Shown one piece after another: positions 17,144-28,265 of a DNA stretch of 64,000 bases. How positions within the stretch are numbered: the stretch's first letter is position 1; each line of letters opens with the position of its first letter. The stretch comes from Vibrio sp. CB1-14 (GTDB lineage: Bacteria > Pseudomonadota > Gammaproteobacteria > Enterobacterales > Vibrionaceae), in the NCBI RefSeq assembly GCF_040412085.2, contig NZ_CP115920.1:1798001-1862000 (forward strand), in the 5' to 3' direction. The notes beneath the pieces were generated by a model. It had not been told where the DNA came from, did not search any database, and was given only the letters and a program-made list of their open reading frames with translations. Both the position numbers and the translations under genes were made by a program.

Positions 17144-17839
17144 ATGGGTGAAATGTACACCAAGCATGCGGACAAATATGCCGAAGCGATTGAAAACAAT
17201 GCATATAATGCACTCTATGAACGCCCATCTACGCTTGCGCTCGTTGGTGATGTGAACAATAAACGGGTGCTTGACTTAGGCTGTGGCCCAGGCGTGTACG
17301 CGGAACACTTCGTCAAGCAAGGCGCAACTGTCACAGCGATTGATCTATCAGAGGAAATGGTAGAGTTGACTCAACGTCGTCTGGGTGACGCTGTCACATG
17401 TTATTCGCAAGATTTAACAGAAGGCTTACCCAAAGAATCCAGCGATCAGTACGACATCGTTGTCTGCCCCCTGATGATTCATTACTTAGAAGATTTGGTA
17501 CCTTTGTTTACAGAAGTTCAGCGTGTTCTGAAAACGGGGGGAACCTTTGTGTTTTCAACTCACCATCCGATCATTGATTTTGAAGATGATGCCTTCAATA
17601 ACTATTTTGATGTAGAACGTATTACTGAGCACTGGGATACCGTCGGTGAGCCAGTGGAGGTTTCGTTTTTTAGACGTTCATTGACTAACTTATTTGATAG
17701 CTTATCTGAAACTGGTTTTATTTTAGATAAGTTTTCTGAAGGTAAACCGGCACCGGAGATGCAAGCGGTGGCACCTGAGACATTTGAGCGACTATCTCGT
17801 CGTCCAAACTTCATCTTCATCCGAGCTCAAGCCAAATAA
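17144..17839 (+). CDS. Class I SAM-dependent methyltransferase
   Basis: Small-molecule or unspecified methyltransferase with a Rossmann fold. Motif I is RVLDLGCGPGVYAEHFVKQG (residues 41-60); the acidic residue ending strand 2 is in VTAIDLSEEM, and motif III region VVCPLMIHYLEDLVPLF is present. The later HHPIIDFE and SFFRRSLTNLFDSLSETG regions fit the UbiE/type-11 group. AGGAGG lies four bases before ATG. Its product cannot be named; it may be co-transcribed with the GNAT gene 130 bp upstream. Confidence 0.87.
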   Translation: MGEMYTKHADKYAEAIENNAYNALYERPSTLALVGDVNNKRVLDLGCGPGVYAEHFVKQGATVTAIDLSEEMVELTQRRLGDAVTCYSQDLTEGLPKESSDQYDIVVCPLMIHYLEDLVPLFTEVQRVLKTGGTFVFSTHHPIIDFEDDAFNNYFDVERITEHWDTVGEPVEVSFFRRSLTNLFDSLSETGFILDKFSEGKPAPEMQAVAPETFERLSRRPNFIFIRAQAK

Positions 17840-17893
17840 TCGCCTCTAGAAAACCGCGATTACTCATCGTTTCCTGCTAGTTTTTCATCAAAA

Positions 17894-17919
17894 GGGCAAA
17901 AAACGTGTTTTTTTTGCCC
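17894..17919 (+). terminator. Poly-A/poly-T hairpin upstream of pheST
   Basis: GGGCAAAAAA (17894-17903) pairs with TTTTTTGCCC in a tract of eight T, loop CGTG. It lies 55 bp after the methyltransferase stop and 112 bp before pheS. It fits a terminator of the upstream gene more than an attenuator, since no Phe-rich leader peptide is visible. Confidence 0.45.
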
Positions 17920-17956
17920 AATAACCCGTTCAATTTACAAATCAATTTGGCATTAG

Positions 17957-19015
<1,059 letters not shown>

Positions 19016-19033
19016 TCCAGAGGGTTCATCACA

Positions 19034-21439
19034 ATGAAATTCAGCGAATCATGGCTTCGTGAGTGGGTAAACCCTTCAGTATCTACTGACGAACTTACGC
19101 ACCAAATTACAATGGCTGGTCTAGAGGTAGACGACGTACTACCTGTGGCTGGTTCTTTCACTGGCGTTAAAGTAGGTAAAGTGGTTGAGTGCGGTCAGCA
19201 CCCAGACGCAGACAAACTACGCGTAACTAAAGTTGATGTTGGCGCCCAAGACGAAAATGGCGAAAAGCAACTGCTAGACATCGTTTGTGGCGCGCCTAAC
19301 TGCCGTGAAGGTTTGAAAGTAGCAGTAGCAACAGTTGGTGCTGTTCTTCCGGGCGATTTCAAAATCAAGAAAGCAAAACTACGCGGTCAACCTTCACACG
19401 GTATGCTGTGCTCATTTACTGAGCTAGGTATCGATGTTGAATCTGACGGCATCATGGAACTGGCTGAAGACGCAGTAATCGGTACTGATTTCCGTGACTT
19501 CCTAGGTCTTGATGACGTGACTGTTGACGTAGACCTAACAGCAAACCGCGCTGACTGTTTCAGCATCCGTGGTCTTGCTCGTGAAGTTGGCGTTCTAAAC
19601 CGTGCTGATGTAACAGCACCAGCGGTTAACCCTGTTGAAGCATCTATTGCTGATGTAGCTTCTATTGAAGTTAAAGCAACGGAAGCGTGTCCACGTTACC
19701 TAGGTCGTATCGTTAAGAACGTGAACGTTCAAGCGGAAACGCCACTATGGATGCAAGAGAAATTGCGTCGTTGTGGAATTCGCTCTATCGACCCTGTTGT
19801 AGACATTACTAACTATGTACTTCTAGAGCAAGGCCAGCCAATGCACGCGTTCGATCTTGCTAAGATTGAAGGTGGCATCGTTGTTCGTATGGCAGAGCAG
19901 GGCGAGAAACTGACTCTTCTAGACGGTACTGAAGCTGAACTAAACGCAGATACACTGGTTGTTGCAGACCACAACAAAGCACTCGCTATCGCGGGTATCT
20001 TTGGTGGTGAAAAGTCTGGTGTAACTACTGAGACCAAAGATGTACTTCTAGAGTGTGCGTTCTTCGCACCTGATCATATCCGTGGTCGTGCTCGTAGCTA
20101 CGGTCTGCACACTGATTCTTCAATGCGCTTCGAGCGTGGTGTGGACTATGCACTGCAAGTAAGCGCAATGGAACGTGCAACGGAGCTTCTGGTTGAAATC
20201 TGTGGCGGTGAAGTAGCACCTGTTGTTGCTGTTGAATCTGACGCTGATCTTCCTAAGCCAAACACTGTTGAACTGCGCCGTACTAAGCTAGATTCACTTC
20301 TTGGTCACCACATCGCTGATGCTGAAGTTGTTGAGATCCTAGAACGCTTAGGTCTAACAGTAACGACGACTGATACTGGCTGGACTGGTGTTGCACCAAC
20401 ATGGCGTTTTGACATCGCAATCGAACAAGACCTGATTGAAGAAGTGGGTCGTATCTACGGTTACGACAACATTCCAAATCAACACCCTGCCGCAACACTT
20501 AAGATGCACAACCACGTTGAAGCGAATCTTCCGCTTAAACGCGTACGTGACCTACTTGTTGATCGTGGCTACCATGAAGCGATTACATACAGCTTCGTTG
20601 AGCCAGAACAGCAAAAGCTTGTTGTGCCAGACGTTGAGCCGCTGATTCTGCCATTCCCAATCTCTGCGGACATGTCAGCAATGCGTCTTGGTCTTATCCA
20701 AGGTCTTCTAAACACGGTTGTTCACAACCAGAAGCGTCAGCAACCACGCGTTCGTTTATTCGAATACGGTTTGCGTTTCATTCCATGCGAGAGCGCTGAA
20801 AATGGCATGCGCCAAGAGCCTATGCTTGCTGGTGTGATTGCGGGTACTCGCAGCGAAGAGCATTGGGATATTGAAACCAATACGGTTGACTTCTTTGACC
20901 TTAAAGGCGACCTAGAAGCAATTCTAGAACTGTCTGCAAACGAGAAAGCATACTCATTTGCTGCGGCGAAACATCCAGCACTTCACCCAGGTCAATCTGC
21001 AGCAATCGTTGTAGATGGCAAAGAGGTTGGTGTCATTGGTACTATTCACCCAGAGCTAGAGCGTAAGTTCGGTCTAAACGGTCGTACTATCGTATTCGAA
21101 GTTGAATGGTCTGCGATCAACACGAAAGTGATTCCAGAAGCGGCAGGGCTTTCTAAGTTCCCTGCAAACCGTCGTGACATCGCCGTTGTTGTTGATGAAG
21201 CGGTAGCTTCTGGTGACATCGTTGCTGCTTGCCTAGAGCAAGGGGGCGAGTTCCTAAAAGACGCGAAGCTATTCGACGTATACGTTGGTAAGGGCGTTGA
21301 AGAAGGCAAGAAGAGCCTAGCAATTGCTCTGACTCTACAGTCTCTAGAGCGCACGCTTGAAGATGCTGATATCGCAGGTGCGGTAGATGCAATTGTTGCT
21401 CATATTTCTGAGAAATTTGGTGCATCACTGCGTGACTAA
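19034..21439 (+). CDS. pheT: Phenylalanyl-tRNA synthetase beta subunit
   Basis: Partner of PheS, providing tRNA binding and editing. Domains in order are the N-terminal tRNA-binding OB fold ([20 protein letters not shown], about residues 40-150), the B3/B4 editing region ([20 protein letters not shown]), and the B5 domain with [19 protein letters not shown] catalytic-like module and the C-terminal anticodon-binding domain follow ([14 protein letters not shown]). At 801 residues it is a few residues longer than the E. coli protein. The operon ends in a strong terminator 32 bp after the stop. Confidence 0.98.
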   Translation: MKFSESWLREWVNPSVSTDELTHQITMAGLEVDDVLPVAGSFTGVKVGKVVECGQHPDADKLRVTKVDVGAQDENGEKQLLDIVCGAPNCREGLKVAVATVGAVLPGDFKIKKAKLRGQPSHGMLCSFTELGIDVESDGIMELAEDAVIGTDFRDFLGLDDVTVDVDLTANRADCFSIRGLAREVGVLNRADVTAPAVNPVEASIADVASIEVKATEACPRYLGRIVKNVNVQAETPLWMQEKLRRCGIRSIDPVVDITNYVLLEQGQPMHAFDLAKIEGGIVVRMAEQGEKLTLLDGTEAELNADTLVVADHNKALAIAGIFGGEKSGVTTETKDVLLECAFFAPDHIRGRARSYGLHTDSSMRFERGVDYALQVSAMERATELLVEICGGEVAPVVAVESDADLPKPNTVELRRTKLDSLLGHHIADAEVVEILERLGLTVTTTDTGWTGVAPTWRFDIAIEQDLIEEVGRIYGYDNIPNQHPAATLKMHNHVEANLPLKRVRDLLVDRGYHEAITYSFVEPEQQKLVVPDVEPLILPFPISADMSAMRLGLIQGLLNTVVHNQKRQQPRVRLFEYGLRFIPCESAENGMRQEPMLAGVIAGTRSEEHWDIETNTVDFFDLKGDLEAILELSANEKAYSFAAAKHPALHPGQSAAIVVDGKEVGVIGTIHPELERKFGLNGRTIVFEVEWSAINTKVIPEAAGLSKFPANRRDIAVVVDEAVASGDIVAACLEQGGEFLKDAKLFDVYVGKGVEEGKKSLAIALTLQSLERTLEDADIAGAVDAIVAHISEKFGASLRD

Positions 21440-21470
21440 TCGCGATTAGCGTATCAACGTGAATTACCTG

Positions 21471-21506
21471 AAAAAGCGAGTTGCTGAAAAGTAACTCGCT
21501 TTTTTT
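21471..21506 (+). terminator. Terminator of pheST
   Basis: AAAAAGCGAGTT (21471-21482) pairs with AACTCGCTTTTT followed by more T residues, a textbook Rho-independent terminator. Confidence 0.92.
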
Positions 21507-21859
21507 ATACCTCGATATAATGGGGAAGAAAAACCCAGTTTCATATCGAATGTATATTGCAACTCTCTGTTTTTACACAATAAATTACAACTCATCTGCA
21601 TCAAGGTCACTATTTTCAATTTTGTTTATAATTTTATTAAAACCTGCTTTTGTTTTGATTTTTAGAATAATACTCTACTCGATCGTTTTTGGGTAATCTA
21701 TATCTCTAAATTATGCTAAAAACACGATAACTTGCTAAAACTTAAAGCAAAATCCTGACATAGTTCTGAAATAAAAAAGTTGGCGAAAATCAGAAGGTTG
21801 GCTTACACTTTTCAAAGTTGGCCTGTTATGTTGTTGATTGGTCGAACGAAATCTTAAGC
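21507..21859. other. AT-rich non-coding region before ihfA
   Basis: About 350 bp of AT-rich DNA. Open frames across it have no ribosome-binding site and low-complexity translations, so I call no gene. It should hold the ihfA promoter. Confidence 0.5.
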
Positions 21860-21876
21860 GTTATCACTGTGATAAC
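21860..21876. promoter_or_regulatory. Perfect palindrome upstream of ihfA
   Basis: GTTATCACTGTGATAAC is a perfect 17-bp dyad centred 39 bp upstream of the ihfA start. The symmetry suggests an operator for a dimeric repressor or a small 5' hairpin; I cannot assign the regulator. Confidence 0.45.
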
Positions 21877-21906
21877 AAGGTATGAATTAGCTTTGAGGGG
21901 AGTTTT

Positions 21907-22200
21907 ATGGCGCTCACAAAAGCCGATCTGGCTGAGAACCTATTTGAGAAACTCGGATTCAGTAAAAGGGATGCCAAGGAAACGGTAGAAGTGTTTTTCG
22001 AAGAAATTAGAAAATCACTTGAAAGTGGCGAACAGGTAAAACTGTCGGGTTTTGGTAATTTTGACTTGCGTGACAAAAATGAACGCCCGGGTCGAAACCC
22101 CAAAACTGGTGAAGACATTCCCATTTCCGCTCGACGCGTAGTGACATTCCGTCCGGGTCAGAAACTGAAGGCTCGAGTCGAAAATATCAAAGTGGATTAA
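21907..22200 (+). CDS. ihfA: Integration host factor alpha subunit
   Basis: DNA-bending nucleoid protein that forms a heterodimer with IhfB. The 97-residue sequence [20 protein letters not shown], then [14 protein letters not shown] and [18 protein letters not shown], matches IhfA throughout. It includes the conserved proline in the DNA-intercalating arm ([11 protein letters not shown]). GAGGGGAG lies about eight bases before the ATG. It follows pheT as in other gammaproteobacteria but here has its own upstream region and terminator. Confidence 0.98.
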   Translation: MALTKADLAENLFEKLGFSKRDAKETVEVFFEEIRKSLESGEQVKLSGFGNFDLRDKNERPGRNPKTGEDIPISARRVVTFRPGQKLKARVENIKVD

Positions 22201-22216
22201 TGTCCTACTGTTAAAC

Positions 22217-22250
22217 AAAAAGACCACCTAGTGTGGTCTTTTTGTGTTTT
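22217..22250 (+). terminator. Terminator of ihfA
   Basis: AAAAAGACCAC (22217-22227) pairs with GTGGTCTTTTT (22233-22243), then GTGTTTT. It lies 17 bp after the stop. Confidence 0.9.
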
Positions 22251-22305
22251 AGGGGCTAGGTGTTAGAGGGTATCGAATGCTAAGCCATTGCCCTTATAGA
22301 GCGAC

Positions 22306-23082
22306 CTAGGCCGCTCGAATGTTGGTGGTAATGTAAGGTTGCCAAGCGTTTTGATACAGCTCCATTGACTGACGTCGCAGACTGGCAATTTGTGCTGTCT
22401 CAAACTCGTTAAGAGCACGGTTTTCAGCGGCTGCTCTGCGCTCAATTCCCTGAACAATTTCATACAAATCGTGTTCAGGTCCACTCTTAACATCTGCGAT
22501 GTCTTTAAGGTGCAGTTGTACTTCAGCGATAATTCCGGTCTTAGGTAATTTAACCAAGATGTTTAGGTCACGATATCCAGACGCTGCTGGGCTTTTAAAG
22601 CGGTTTTTAACCCTTACTACCTGAGCTTCACGGCTAAGCGCTTCATAAGCGCCTACAAGGCTCTCTACGTCCTTGGCGACGATAGTGCCTCGAGCTAGGT
22701 CTGTGATCTGATTAACCTGACCGTTGAGCTCGGTGTCAATCTTCACTTTCGCTCGCTCAGCAGATTTTACGCCTGCAAAGTACGCATCGGTGTCAGTCAG
22801 TAGGGTGGTGGTTTTACAAAGCGCTTCTAGCTCATGTTGAGCCTGGTGGGCTTTGCTGTACAAGATGTCAAAATCGTTATGGGGTTGGAAGGCAGCGCCT
22901 TGAACAGCATCAATACCGTACAAGCCACTAAGACTGTGTTTGAATACAGATGGACAAACTTCGTTTTGCTCTTGCTTTCCTTTTGTTGGGGTGGAATCGG
23001 ATTGATTAAGCGTGGCCGCAAATGCAGGTGCGCGGCTGAGTACCAATAGCATTAGTGCTGCAGTACGAAGAAACGTGCTCAT
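22306..23082 (-). CDS. relV: Small (p)ppGpp synthetase RelV
   Basis: RelA/SpoT-type nucleotide pyrophosphokinase domain in a 258-residue protein. K106, D128, R131, L149 and E187 align, with a shift of one, with the residues I recall as essential in V. cholerae RelV (K107, D129, R132, L150, E188). The core reads TDLARGTIVAKDVESL, SGYRDLNILVKLP and IIAEVQLHLKD, matching the RelA/SpoT synthetase motifs. The location just downstream of ihfA and before tpm also fits. The N-terminus MSTFLRTAALMLLVLSRAPA looks like an export signal, which is odd for an enzyme needing cytoplasmic ATP and GTP. No hydrolase or TGS/ACT domains are present. Confidence 0.88.
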   Translation of the reverse strand: MSTFLRTAALMLLVLSRAPAFAATLNQSDSTPTKGKQEQNEVCPSVFKHSLSGLYGIDAVQGAAFQPHNDFDILYSKAHQAQHELEALCKTTTLLTDTDAYFAGVKSAERAKVKIDTELNGQVNQITDLARGTIVAKDVESLVGAYEALSREAQVVRVKNRFKSPAASGYRDLNILVKLPKTGIIAEVQLHLKDIADVKSGPEHDLYEIVQGIERRAAAENRALNEFETAQIASLRRQSMELYQNAWQPYITTNIRAA

Positions 23083-23313
23083 TCTCTCTCCTAGTTACGT
23101 TATAAAAACGGGTACAAAAAAGGCGTTAACGCGCAGGAGTGTTGCTAACAATGATATGGGGTTCCTTATGGAAAACCCAACAAAAACTGTGTAACAGAGT
23201 TTGTAAACTGTGATACCTATCGCGTAATAAAATCTACGTGAATAGGTGTGACATTTTGTCTGCACTCTGTAAACTCTACGTTAACCATTATCCACAGCGA
23301 ATATGAACGATAA

Positions 23314-23967
23314 ATGAACGATTTTGAACTTTGGCACGATAAGTGGGCTGCAAACAAAATAGGTTTTCACTTGGAAGATGTGAACCCGTTGCTTATTAAG
23401 TATTGGGAGCGAATATCTCCAAGCCGTGACGAGAAGGTCTTTGTGCCCCTTTGTGGTAAGTCAGAAGATCTAGTTTGGTTGGCGCAGCGTCACGATGACG
23501 TACAAGGCGTCGAGCTTAGTCAAATCGCGGTGCGTTCATTTTTCTCAGAGCATTTTTACACGCCAATGGTCACTCCAATCAATGGTCAGTTTGAGTTGTA
23601 TCAATTTGATGAGCTGAACATTTATGTCGGTGACTATTTTACCGCGCCAATTCAGCCCGTAGAGTTGATTTACGATCGCGCGGCGATGATTGCCATGCCT
23701 AAAGAGGTGAGAGAGCTCTACGTTGAAAAGCTAAAACAAACGCTGAAACCGGGCGGCCGTATTCTTCTTATCACGTTGGATTACGTTCAAAGTGAGATGA
23801 CTGGACCACCATACAGCGTTCCGAGCACAGAAGTGATAAAGTATTTTGGAGAGGACTTTGATGTAACCCTGTTAGAGCGTGATGATGCAGACAGCAATCA
23901 CCGCCGAATTCAGCAAGGGTTAACTCGTTTTGCAGAAGAAGCTTGGCTTATTAGCCATAAAGGTTAA
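23314..23967 (+). CDS. tpm: Thiopurine S-methyltransferase
   Basis: SAM-dependent enzyme that methylates thiopurines and, in some bacteria, selenium and tellurium oxyanions. The whole 217-residue sequence follows the family: FWHxxW-like opening ([20 protein letters not shown]), [17 protein letters not shown] as motif [19 protein letters not shown], and [19 protein letters not shown]. The ATG at 23314 is preferred because the ATG at 23303 runs into a stop after four codons. It is monocistronic and convergent with ppsA. Confidence 0.93.
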   Translation: MNDFELWHDKWAANKIGFHLEDVNPLLIKYWERISPSRDEKVFVPLCGKSEDLVWLAQRHDDVQGVELSQIAVRSFFSEHFYTPMVTPINGQFELYQFDELNIYVGDYFTAPIQPVELIYDRAAMIAMPKEVRELYVEKLKQTLKPGGRILLITLDYVQSEMTGPPYSVPSTEVIKYFGEDFDVTLLERDDADSNHRRIQQGLTRFAEEAWLISHKG

Positions 23968-24006
23968 TAAAAGTGGACACGGGATGTCATTCCAATAAAT
24001 GAATAT

Positions 24007-24041
24007 AAAAATGCCAGAGCGAGCGCTCTGGCATTTTCTTT
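24007..24041. terminator. Bidirectional terminator between tpm and ppsA
   Basis: AAAATGCCAGAGC (24008-24020) pairs perfectly with GCTCTGGCATTTT (24025-24037), with A and T runs on either side, between two convergent genes. Confidence 0.9.
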
Positions 24042-24064
24042 ACCACAGTGGTGATATTCAGTCG

Positions 24065-26434
24065 TTACTTAGCGACGTTACCAAGCTTCAGCCATGTATC
24101 GATCACTGTGTCTGGGTTAAGTGATACAGAGCTAATGCCTTGCTCCATCAGCCATTCTGCTAGATCATCGTGATCCGATGGTCCTTGACCACATATACCA
24201 ACGTATTTGCCGGCTTTGGTTGCAGCGTCTATCGCCATTTTCAGCATCGCTTTCACAGCAGGGTTACGCTCATCAAATAGGTGAGCTACGTCGCCAGAGT
24301 CACGGTCAAGACCAAGCGTTAGCTGAGTCATGTCGTTTGAGCCAATCGAGAATCCATCGAAGTACTTCAAGAACTCTTCGGCAAGAACGGCGTTTGATGG
24401 CAGTTCACACATCATGATGACCTTAAGGCCTTGCTCACCACGACGAAGGTCGAACTTAGCAAGTAGGTCGATAACTTGTGCCGCTTCGCTTGGCGTACGA
24501 ACAAACGGGATCATAATTTCAACGTTTTTCAGACCCATTTCATCACGAACGCGCTTAATCGCTTGCGTTTCAAGTTCAAAACAGTCTTCAAACACCGGTG
24601 AGATGTAACGAGACGCACCACGGAAACCAAGCATTGGGTTTTCCTCGTGTGGTTCAAACTCTTTACCGCCCACTAGGTTACTGTACTCGTTTGATTTAAA
24701 GTCCGACATACGAACAATTACACGCTTAGGCCAGAATGCTGCAGCGATGGTTGAAATACCTTCAGTAAGCTTGCTCACATAGAAGTCGATTGGATCTTTA
24801 TAGCCACGAATACGCTGAGTGATTTCGGCTTGCAGCTCCGGAGACTGCTGGTCAAAGTTCAGTAGCGCTTTCGGGTGAATACCAATCATCTTGTTAATGA
24901 TGAACTCAAGACGTGCAAGACCCACACCTTCGTTAGGAATTTGAGCAAAGTCGAACGCACGATCTGGGTTACCCACGTTCATCATCACTTTCGTTGGTAA
25001 CAGTGGCAGTTCATCGACAGCAGAGCGGCGGATCTCAAAGTCTAACTCACCTTGATACACATAGCCCGTTTCACCTTCAGAACACGACACAGTAACAACA
25101 GCGCCATCTTCCAAGCTGTCGGTTGCGTTACCACAGCCTACAATAGCTGGAATACCAAGTTCACGAGCGATGATCGCTGCGTGACAAGTACGGCCGCCAC
25201 GATTGGTAACAATCGCCGCCGCTTTCTTCATTACTGGTTCCCAATCTGGGTCAGTCATATCAGTAACCAGTACGTCACCTTCTTGAACAAGCGACATTTG
25301 ATCCAATGAATCAACAAGACGCACTTTACCTGTACCAATGCGCTGACCGATAGCACGGCCTTCAACCAACACATCTGCTTTGTTGTTTAGTTGGAAACGT
25401 TCAATGACGTTTTGCTCGCTTTGAGAGCACACGGTTTCAGGACGAGCCTGAACGATATATAGCTTGCCGTCGATGCCATCTTTTGCCCACTCAATGTCCA
25501 TTGGACGTTGATAGTGCTTCTCGATGATCATCGCCTGTTTGGCAAGCTCTTTGATCTCTTCGTCATTTAGAGAGAACTGGTTACGCTCCTCATCAGACGT
25601 ATCGATGATATCTACCTGTTTGCCAATCTCTTGGTTGTCAGAGTAAACCATCTTGATGAGCTTAGAACCAAACGTCTTCTTGACGATAGGCGTTTGACCT
25701 TGCTCTAGTAGTGGCTTGTGAACATAGAACTCGTCTGGGTTCACAGCACCTTGCACTACCATCTCACCTAGACCCCAAGCCGAAGTGATAAATACCACTT
25801 GGTCGAAGCCAGATTCCGTGTCCAGAGTAAACATAACGCCCGACGACGCTTTGTCCGATCGAACCATACGTTGAATGCCCGCAGATAGCGAGATACCGCG
25901 ATGGTTAAACCCTTGGTGCACACGATAGGAAATCGCTCTGTCATTGAACAGAGACGCGTAGACATGCTTAGTGGCTTCTAGAACCGCATCGATGCCTTTT
26001 ACGTTCAAAAAGGTTTCTTGTTGACCCGCAAAGGAGGCATCAGGAAGATCTTCAGCAGTTGCGGAGGAGCGCACTGCGACAGAAAGCTCTTCATTGTCTT
26101 CAATGAGTTCTTGATAGTTAGTTCGAATGTCCTGCTCTAAATCAGCAGGGAAGGGGGCTTGTAATACCCATTGACGGATGGTTGCGCCTGTCTTACGCAG
26201 TGCGTCAACATCATCAACATCAAGTTCGTCTAATAGCCCGTGAATGCGCTCATCCAATCCTTCGAAATCGAGGAATTGGTTGAAGGCATGGGATGTTGTC
26301 GCAAAGCCATTTGGCACTGAAACACCCGCGTTAGCAAGATTAGATACCATCTCGCCAAGCGAAGCATTTTTGCCGCCGACCTTATCGACATCGTCCATTG
26401 ACAGACCATTGAACCAAAGGGTGTTGTTTTGCAT
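24065..26434 (-). CDS. ppsA: Phosphoenolpyruvate synthase
   Basis: Converts pyruvate and ATP to phosphoenolpyruvate, AMP and phosphate in gluconeogenesis. The N-terminal ATP-binding domain reads [20 protein letters not shown] and [20 protein letters not shown]. The central domain carries the phosphohistidine site [20 protein letters not shown], and the C-terminal PEP-binding barrel has [17 protein letters not shown] and [10 protein letters not shown]. From ATG 26434, with GGAG six bases upstream, it is 789 residues, the usual size. It diverges from its regulator gene ppsR, so a shared promoter region of about 170 bp is likely. Confidence 0.97.
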   Translation of the reverse strand: MQNNTLWFNGLSMDDVDKVGGKNASLGEMVSNLANAGVSVPNGFATTSHAFNQFLDFEGLDERIHGLLDELDVDDVDALRKTGATIRQWVLQAPFPADLEQDIRTNYQELIEDNEELSVAVRSSATAEDLPDASFAGQQETFLNVKGIDAVLEATKHVYASLFNDRAISYRVHQGFNHRGISLSAGIQRMVRSDKASSGVMFTLDTESGFDQVVFITSAWGLGEMVVQGAVNPDEFYVHKPLLEQGQTPIVKKTFGSKLIKMVYSDNQEIGKQVDIIDTSDEERNQFSLNDEEIKELAKQAMIIEKHYQRPMDIEWAKDGIDGKLYIVQARPETVCSQSEQNVIERFQLNNKADVLVEGRAIGQRIGTGKVRLVDSLDQMSLVQEGDVLVTDMTDPDWEPVMKKAAAIVTNRGGRTCHAAIIARELGIPAIVGCGNATDSLEDGAVVTVSCSEGETGYVYQGELDFEIRRSAVDELPLLPTKVMMNVGNPDRAFDFAQIPNEGVGLARLEFIINKMIGIHPKALLNFDQQSPELQAEITQRIRGYKDPIDFYVSKLTEGISTIAAAFWPKRVIVRMSDFKSNEYSNLVGGKEFEPHEENPMLGFRGASRYISPVFEDCFELETQAIKRVRDEMGLKNVEIMIPFVRTPSEAAQVIDLLAKFDLRRGEQGLKVIMMCELPSNAVLAEEFLKYFDGFSIGSNDMTQLTLGLDRDSGDVAHLFDERNPAVKAMLKMAIDAATKAGKYVGICGQGPSDHDDLAEWLMEQGISSVSLNPDTVIDTWLKLGNVAK

Positions 26435-26606
26435 GTCTTTCTCCAGAAACATTGCAGCTGTAGGATATAGCAAACGATTACGTATTCAGTGAAAAAATAT
26501 TTAACTATTTTTACAAACTGTGGGGGAACGTGATTGAATGCTAGGGTTTGTTATCGATATTATGTAAAGCATCCTACTTAAATTAATTTGAAAAATTAAA
26601 TAGAAA

Positions 26607-27440
26607 ATGAATATTTTAGGTCAAAGTCGTGACGTATTCTACGTTTCTGACGGTACAGCGATTACTTGTGAGACATTGGGGCACGTGGTGCTCGGTCAAT
26701 TTCCATTCAAAGCCAAAGAAAAGACATTTCCCTTTGTAGAGAGCGCTCATAAGCTCGATGAACTCATTAGGGAAATTAATCAATCCTATGAACGTAATGG
26801 AGCGAAACCTTTGGTGTTTTTCTCCATTGTGGTGCCTGAAATTCGTGCAGGATTACTGGAGTCACAAGCGTTTTGTTACGATGTGTTAGAAAGTTTAGTG
26901 GCTCAGGTTAAAACGGATTTACAATTGGAACCTAAGCCAAAACTTCAGCGCTCACACAGTGTTGGCAAAGATTCTGCGAAGTACTTTGATCGTATCGCGG
27001 CGGTTGAATATACCCTTGCGCATGATGATGGCGTCTCGCTTAAAAACCTTGAGGAAGCCGACCTAATTTTACTCGGCGTGTCTCGCAGTGGTAAAACACC
27101 AACCAGCCTATATCTCGCTATGCAGTTTGGTTTGCGAGTCGTGAACTATCCATTTATCGATGACGACATTAAACGCTTGCGTCTAATGCCTGAGTTTGAA
27201 ATCCACCGTCATAAGTTGTTTGGCCTGACTATCAACCCTGAGCGCCTAACTGAGATTCGTGAAAACCGTTTAGCAGGCAGTGAATACGCTAGTACTGAAC
27301 AGTGCTTGCAGGAACTTGCGAGTGTAGAAGCGCTGTTTAGGCGCGAAGCAATCCCTTATATCAATACGACGTCACTGTCGGTGGAGGAGATCTCAACACG
27401 GGTATTAGAGCGAGCGGGATTGAAGCGCCGGGTGTTCTAG
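26607..27440 (+). CDS. ppsR: PEP synthase regulatory protein (kinase and pyrophosphorylase)
   Basis: Bifunctional enzyme of the DUF299 family that inactivates PpsA by ADP-dependent threonine phosphorylation and reactivates it by phosphate-dependent removal. The N-terminus contains [20 protein letters not shown], and the family P-loop is [20 protein letters not shown] at about residues 151-171. Length 277 fits. It is divergent from ppsA, its target, as in many proteobacteria. Confidence 0.95.
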   Translation: MNILGQSRDVFYVSDGTAITCETLGHVVLGQFPFKAKEKTFPFVESAHKLDELIREINQSYERNGAKPLVFFSIVVPEIRAGLLESQAFCYDVLESLVAQVKTDLQLEPKPKLQRSHSVGKDSAKYFDRIAAVEYTLAHDDGVSLKNLEEADLILLGVSRSGKTPTSLYLAMQFGLRVVNYPFIDDDIKRLRLMPEFEIHRHKLFGLTINPERLTEIRENRLAGSEYASTEQCLQELASVEALFRREAIPYINTTSLSVEEISTRVLERAGLKRRVF

Positions 27441-27489
27441 GAATAGAGGACCCATTTCCAACCCCAAAAGTTACCGATGACAAGACTTC

Positions 27490-27518
27490 AAACAGCGCTC
27501 TGACTCACAGCGCTGTTT
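27490..27518 (+). terminator. Hairpin after ppsR, weak terminator
   Basis: AAACAGCGCT pairs perfectly with AGCGCTGTTT across a 9-base loop, but no T-run follows. It lies 49 bp past the ppsR stop. The 12-base palindrome GCGGCTAGCCGC comes directly after. Confidence 0.4.
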
Positions 27519-27574
27519 GCGGCTAGCCGCTACAATAGTGCTTAACCTCATTCGAATAAGAACCCAGCCCTACT

Positions 27575-28195
27575 ATGTTGATTTTCGTGTTGCTAAGCAT
27601 CACTGTCTTTTTTGTTGTCGCTTATGCGAGTTTGAACAAAGTATCTGAACTTAAAAAAAGAGTTGGATACTCCACGGCGTTGAGTGCGAGCATTGTTGGC
27701 ATATCATTATTGCTATGGAGCCAGTTTCGCACACCGTTACCAGAGCCAGCCCCTCTCAGTAATGTACAAGACCATCAAAGCGTCATGCTTGATCTTCAAA
27801 ATTCACTAGCAGAATCTCCAAACGATGCCGAGTCTTGGTTTAAGCTAGGTCAGCTGTATATGCAGAGTCTGGAGTTTGATTCCGCCGCAACGTGTTTCAA
27901 TTACTCGATTCGCCTCTCTAGCATGCCTTATGCTGGGCAGTATGCCGCTTTGGCTACGGCGCTTTACTATCAATCCTCACAAACGATAACGCCTGACATT
28001 CAGCGTTACCTAGACAAAGCGCTAGAGCTCGACAGTGACAATGACACGGCATTGCAACTTATCGCTTCGGACTACTTCTTAAATGCAGAATACGATGAGG
28101 CGATTCGCGTTTGGACTCAAATCTTAGATTCGAATAGAGTGGGGATAGATAGAGCGGCGATTATTGAAAAAATTAACCAAGCTAAAGGCATGTGA
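27575..28195 (+). CDS. TPR protein of CcmI/NrfG type
   Basis: Membrane-anchored tetratricopeptide protein. Two hydrophobic segments at residues 1-20 and 33-48 are followed by TPR repeats (LAESPNDAESWFKLGQLYMQ, then DSAATCFNYSIRLSSMP, and a C-terminal NAEYDEAIRVWTQIL). The layout matches the CcmI/NrfG group that hands apocytochromes to the haem lyase. No gene of that type follows nrfEF in this window, so this could be the missing NrfG-like partner, but it sits 9 kb away beside ppsR and may serve another purpose. The start is the first ATG; its Shine-Dalgarno is weak. Confidence 0.6.
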   Translation: MLIFVLLSITVFFVVAYASLNKVSELKKRVGYSTALSASIVGISLLLWSQFRTPLPEPAPLSNVQDHQSVMLDLQNSLAESPNDAESWFKLGQLYMQSLEFDSAATCFNYSIRLSSMPYAGQYAALATALYYQSSQTITPDIQRYLDKALELDSDNDTALQLIASDYFLNAEYDEAIRVWTQILDSNRVGIDRAAIIEKINQAKGM

Positions 28196-28222
28196 TAGTT
28201 CATCACTTAAGGCCATAAACGA

Positions 28223-28247
28223 CAGCCGCTAAAGGCGCTAGCGGCTA
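28223..28247. terminator. Hairpin between convergent genes
   Basis: AGCCGCTA (28224-28231) pairs with TAGCGGCT (28239-28246) between the TPR gene and the convergent KAS III-like gene. It has no long T-run on either side, so termination is probable but unproven. Confidence 0.5.
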
Positions 28248-28265
28248 ATAAAGTTGGTTTCGTTT

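Noticed and set aside
21481..21696. A 71-codon frame between pheT and ihfA.
   Set aside because: It starts inside the pheT terminator, has no ribosome-binding site and translates to AT-rich, low-complexity hydrophobic sequence.
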